Assembly: GCA_947427325.1 (NCBI GenBank)
Contig: CANEHP010000096.1
Location: 1 to 8,576, forward strand
Source: an uncultured Clostridia bacterium
GTDB taxonomy: Bacteria; Bacillota; Clostridia; Oscillospirales; Ruminococcaceae
Length of the DNA: 8,576 nt
Reading direction: 5' to 3'
Part shown: positions 6,372-8,576 of the stretch, in pieces
Layout of the letters: every line of letters starts with the position of its first letter
Position numbering within the stretch: the stretch's first letter is position 1
Notes under the pieces: generated by a model
The model's input: the letters and a program-made list of their open reading frames with translations, nothing else
Databases searched by the model: none
Told to the model about the DNA's origin: nothing
Program-made: the position numbers and the translations under genes

Positions 6372-6380
6372 AAATATACA
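6362..6380. promoter_or_regulatory. Candidate GntR operator overlapping the -10 box
   Basis: A perfect inverted repeat, TGTATAT-N5-ATATACA, is centred at 6371, and CTGT/ACAG-like bases continue it on both sides. It covers the -10 box and the expected transcription start. GntR proteins of the YtrA group usually bind palindromes in their own promoter and repress the operon until a ligand or stress signal arrives. The match to this particular regulator is inferred from position; the AT-rich composition makes some palindromes likely by chance. Confidence 0.5.
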
Positions 6381-6386
6381 CAGATT

Positions 6387-6402
6387 AGGAGGTGATGCTT
6401 TG
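6387..6402 (+). promoter_or_regulatory. Strong ribosome binding site fixing a TTG start
   Basis: AGGAGGTGAT (6387-6396) is nearly fully complementary to the 3' end of 16S rRNA. Seven bases after AGGAGG comes TTG (6400-6402), in frame with the regulator. The ATG at 6395-6397 lies inside the ribosome binding site and is out of frame, so TTG is the start. Confidence 0.85.
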
Positions 6403-6777
6403 AATGTTCTTATAGATAACCTCAGCGGCACTCCGATTTACGACCAGATATACACTCAGATAAAATCCCAAATAATCAGCGGCGAGCTTAAGGAAAACGA
6501 AATGCTTCCTTCAATAAGAGGCTTGGCAAAGGATTTGAAAATAAGCTTTATAACCACAAAAAGAGCCTATGAGGAGCTAGAAAAGGAAGGCTTCATTTAT
6601 ACCGTTCAAGCCAAGGGCTGTTATGTAGCGCCTAAGAATGTGGAACTGCTGCGTGAGGAAAATCTGAAAAAGATCGAAACCAAAATAGAGGAAATTTTGC
6701 AGCTTGCCGCTACCTGCAATCTAAGCGGCGAGGAAATCATTGAAATGGTAAAATTCGCCATTGAAGAAAAACTATAG
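6400..6777 (+). CDS. GntR-family transcriptional regulator, YtrA subfamily
   Basis: The 125-residue product is a short DNA-binding repressor of the YtrA group: a winged helix-turn-helix at about 10-78 followed by a short helical dimerisation tail, with no large ligand-binding domain. Typical GntR signatures are seen: PIYDQIYTQIKSQIISGEL (about 12-30), LPSIRGLAKDLKIS (36-49), TTKRAYEELEKEGF (52-65) and the wing sequence KGCYVA. The tail (about 85-125) is rich in Glu and Lys and predicted helical. In known YtrA-type operons the regulator precedes ABC transporter genes and represses them, often being released by cell-wall-active peptides or antibiotics; that inducer type is inference here. The gene starts with TTG after a very strong ribosome binding site, and it is followed after 21 bases by the ATPase gene. 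Confidence 0.93.
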   Translation: MNVLIDNLSGTPIYDQIYTQIKSQIISGELKENEMLPSIRGLAKDLKISFITTKRAYEELEKEGFIYTVQAKGCYVAPKNVELLREENLKKIETKIEEILQLAATCNLSGEEIIEMVKFAIEEKL

Positions 6778-6798
6778 ATTTTATGAAAGGTGTAGAAG

Positions 6799-7638
6799 AT
6801 GAACGCTCTTGAAATTCAAAATCTTACTAAAAGCTACAAGGACTTTAAGCTTGACAGTTTGAGTATAACTCTCCCCGAGGGCTGTATTTTAGGTCTTATC
6901 GGCGAAAACGGAGCCGGAAAAAGTACAACTGTAAAGCTTATCCTAAATATGATAAAAAAGGACGGCGGAAACATCAGAATACTGGGCAGAAGCAGCACCG
7001 AAAATATTTCCGATGTAAAGGAGGATATAGGCGTTGTATTGGACGAAGCGGGAATACCCGACTGCCTTAACTCAAAAGAGGTGGGCAAAATTATGAAGAA
7101 CACCTTTAAAAATTGGGACGACGCTTATTATAATCAGCTTTTGCGCAAATTCGACCTGCCCGCCGGCAAGAAATTCAAGGAATTTTCCCGAGGTATGAAA
7201 ATGAAGCTTGCCATTGCTGCCGCAATGTCTCACAATCCCAAGCTGCTTATTCTTGACGAAGCTACAAGCGGACTTGACCCTGTGGTAAGGGATCAGGTGG
7301 TGGAAATGCTGTATGATTTTACCCGAGAGGAAAATCACTCTATACTTATTTCCTCCCATATAGTGAGCGATTTGGAAAAGCTCTGCGACTATATAGCCTT
7401 TCTTCATAAGGGAAAGCTTCTGCTTTTCGAGGAAAAGGACCGTTTGCTGGAGGAATACGGCATCGTACACTGTACCGAGGCGCAGCTTTCAAAGCTTAAT
7501 TCCGATACGGTTGTTCACAAAAAGGTAACGCCCTACGGCGCAGAAGCCTTAGTTAAGCGAAATGGCGTTAGGGATTTGCAGATAAGTCCCGTTACGGTTG
7601 AAGAGTTGTTTATTCAGATGTCTAAGGAGGCGGTATAA
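6799..7638 (+). CDS. ABC transporter ATP-binding protein (YtrB/BcrA-like exporter type)
   Basis: This 279-residue ATPase powers an ABC-2 type exporter made with the following permease. Walker A is GENGAGKS (35-42), Walker B is LLILDE (149-154), the D-loop is SGLD (157-160) and the switch histidine is His187 in SSH. The signature motif is changed from LSGGQ to FSRGM (129-133), and the Q-loop position reads VVLDEAG, apparently without glutamine. Both changes are common in the YtrB-like subfamily and do not mean the protein is inactive. A C-terminal extension (about 215-279), common in exporter ATPases of this type, ends in TVEELFIQMSKEA. The ATG at 6799 has an AAAGG site eight bases upstream. 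The stop codon overlaps the permease start by one base. The likely cargo or signal is a peptide, lipid or antimicrobial agent, not established by the sequence. Confidence 0.95.
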   Translation: MNALEIQNLTKSYKDFKLDSLSITLPEGCILGLIGENGAGKSTTVKLILNMIKKDGGNIRILGRSSTENISDVKEDIGVVLDEAGIPDCLNSKEVGKIMKNTFKNWDDAYYNQLLRKFDLPAGKKFKEFSRGMKMKLAIAAAMSHNPKLLILDEATSGLDPVVRDQVVEMLYDFTREENHSILISSHIVSDLEKLCDYIAFLHKGKLLLFEEKDRLLEEYGIVHCTEAQLSKLNSDTVVHKKVTPYGAEALVKRNGVRDLQISPVTVEELFIQMSKEAV

Positions 7639-8258
7639 TGAAAGGCTTGCTGTTAAAGGATTTTTATGTTGCTGCAAAAAATCTCAAAATTTATTTTTTG
7701 ATCGCCGTAGTATTTATAGGAGCGGTAATCTTTGACAAAAATAACGTTTATTTTTTATATTTACTGTCAATATTGGGCGGAATAATTCCCATGACCCTGT
7801 TGTCCTTCGATGAAAGAAGCGGGTGGACAAAATACAGCCTTGCGCTTCCTTACACACCAAGTCGGATAGTGTCGGGCAAGTATGTGATCGGATTAATACT
7901 TCCCTTTGCCGTATCGGTTTTTTCTGCCGCTCTTATGTGGTTTATAAAATATTCATCCGAAGAAATTATTCTGTTTTTCATAACCTCGTTTTCACTGTCC
8001 CTTGCCGTTCCCGCCATATGCTTGCCGTTTTCCTTTAAATTAGGAGTGGAAAAAGGGCGTATAGCATATTATGCCGCCTTGGCTTTGATTATAGTTCCAA
8101 TGGCCTTTTTGGGAGGAAACGCCGCTGAAAACGCCGAACCTGTTTTGATTCCGGTCTCTTTGGATATTATAGCAATGATTTCGGGAATCGCAGTACTGCT
8201 TTATATCATTTCATGGCTTCTGTCAATAAGGATTATGAAAACAAAGGAGATTTCGTAA
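7638..8258 (+). CDS. ABC-2 type transporter permease, six membrane helices
   Basis: The 206-residue protein begins MKGLLLKDFY, a start typical of short ABC-2 permeases (ABC2_membrane_5-like), where the amphipathic N-terminus precedes helix 1. Six hydrophobic segments can be placed at about 17-32, 37-55, 83-103, 110-131, 141-158 and 175-197, and the C-terminus is short and basic (RIMKTKEIS). The DERSGWTKY stretch (58-66) after helix 2 is commonly seen in this group and probably contacts the ATPase. A six-helix permease needs two copies, so a homodimer with two ATPase subunits is expected. The start overlaps the ATPase stop (TAATG), with AAGGAGG (7624-7630) seven bases upstream. The substrate is unknown. 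Confidence 0.92.
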   Translation: MKGLLLKDFYVAAKNLKIYFLIAVVFIGAVIFDKNNVYFLYLLSILGGIIPMTLLSFDERSGWTKYSLALPYTPSRIVSGKYVIGLILPFAVSVFSAALMWFIKYSSEEIILFFITSFSLSLAVPAICLPFSFKLGVEKGRIAYYAALALIIVPMAFLGGNAAENAEPVLIPVSLDIIAMISGIAVLLYIISWLLSIRIMKTKEIS

Positions 8259-8479
8259 TGAAAAACGGAAATTGCTGTCCCAAGTGCGGTTCTTATAACA
8301 CAGTAAGAGTGTCGGACAATCCGAGCCGCCATGCCAGCGGAAATAACATTTACACATCAACATTTACCTTGATGAAAAAAATTCCCGTTATACGCTATGT
8401 ATGCGTTAATTGCGGGTATACTGAAAATTGGGTGGAGAACAGACAGGAACGGGACGAGATAAAACGGACTTTCGGGTAA
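8258..8479 (+). CDS. Small zinc-ribbon protein coupled to the ABC transporter
   Basis: The 73-residue product has two CxxC pairs, Cys7-Cys10 (CPKC) and Cys49-Cys52 (CVNC). This is the layout of a zinc ribbon, with a loop of about 38 residues between the knuckles. The C-terminal end (NRQERDEIKRTFG) is charged and likely helical. It has no signal peptide or membrane segment, so it is probably cytoplasmic. The start ATG overlaps the permease stop by one base (TAATG), and AAAGGAG (8243-8249) lies eight bases upstream. A longer reading from 8213 is possible but would lie within the permease and lacks such a site. The tight coupling suggests a role with the transporter, as a small regulator, adaptor or metal-dependent partner, but no function is established for it here. 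Confidence 0.82.
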   Translation: MKNGNCCPKCGSYNTVRVSDNPSRHASGNNIYTSTFTLMKKIPVIRYVCVNCGYTENWVENRQERDEIKRTFG

Positions 8480-8502
8480 ATGCGGGTCAACCGGAGCGTG
8501 TT

Positions 8503-8562
8503 CACATAAAATCAGTATGTGGATTTTCGTGCATAATTTTGTTGCCTGCAAGGCAAAATTTT
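8503..8562 (+). terminator. Weak hairpins after the ABC operon
   Basis: Two small stem-loops follow the last gene. CACATA/TATGTG (8503-8521) is followed by GATTTT. TTGCCT-GCA-AGGCAA (8542-8556) is followed by AATTTT. Either might end the transcript, but the stems are only six base pairs. The second one overlaps an alternative stem, CCTGCAA/TTGCAGG (8545-8567), and may instead belong to a repeat running off the right edge. Confidence 0.3.
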
Positions 8563-8576
8563 GCAGGAATATCGTC

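Noticed and set aside
6928..7260. Inactive ABC ATPase because of the altered signature motif (FSRGM) and missing Q-loop glutamine.
   Set aside because: Walker A, Walker B, the D-loop and the switch histidine are intact, and such variants are usual in this exporter subfamily.

Overview
The window looks like chromosomal DNA from a low-to-moderate GC anaerobic Firmicute, most likely a Clostridia member such as Ruminococcus or another Oscillospiraceae. This is inferred from a Firmicute-type AdhE with a Rex-like operator, strong AGGAGG ribosome binding sites, consensus sigma-A promoters, a YtrA-type GntR regulator with its ABC transporter, and foldback repeats between genes. The species cannot be fixed from sequence alone.

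Left part (1-4665, minus strand). The first codons of a probably exported protein run off the left edge, with their own promoter at 103-131. Next comes a two-gene fermentation unit: adhE (1023-3635), followed after a short gap by an aminoglycoside/choline-kinase-fold phosphotransferase (258-1007), closed by a hairpin terminator at 208-240. The adhE promoter has an extended -10 box lying inside an almost perfect Rex operator, so ethanol formation here is probably tied to the NADH/NAD+ ratio. A gene-poor region of about 1 kb lies upstream of adhE. It holds a second consensus promoter about 550 bases from the adhE start, a 191-bp foldback element and a large terminator-like hairpin.

Middle part (4666-5837, minus strand). 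smpB, the tmRNA partner of trans-translation, overlaps by one base an unrecognised gene for a secreted or membrane-anchored protein. Both are read from one consensus promoter at 5885-5913. No ssrA (tmRNA) gene is visible in the window.

Right part (5838-8576). The divergent intergenic region holds a symmetrical 159-bp MITE-like element with 28-bp terminal inverted repeats, followed by a plus-strand operon: a YtrA-type GntR repressor (TTG start), an ABC ATPase, a six-helix ABC-2 permease and a 73-residue zinc-ribbon protein. The last three genes overlap by one base at each junction, so their translation is probably coupled. A palindrome over the -10 box of the operon promoter is a good candidate for the GntR protein's own operator.

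No CRISPR array, rRNA, tRNA, phage gene or recognisable transposase was seen. The points most worth following are the Rex-controlled adhE promoter with its distal promoter and leader, the two foldback elements, the unknown membrane protein coupled to smpB, and the zinc-ribbon protein coupled to the ABC exporter.
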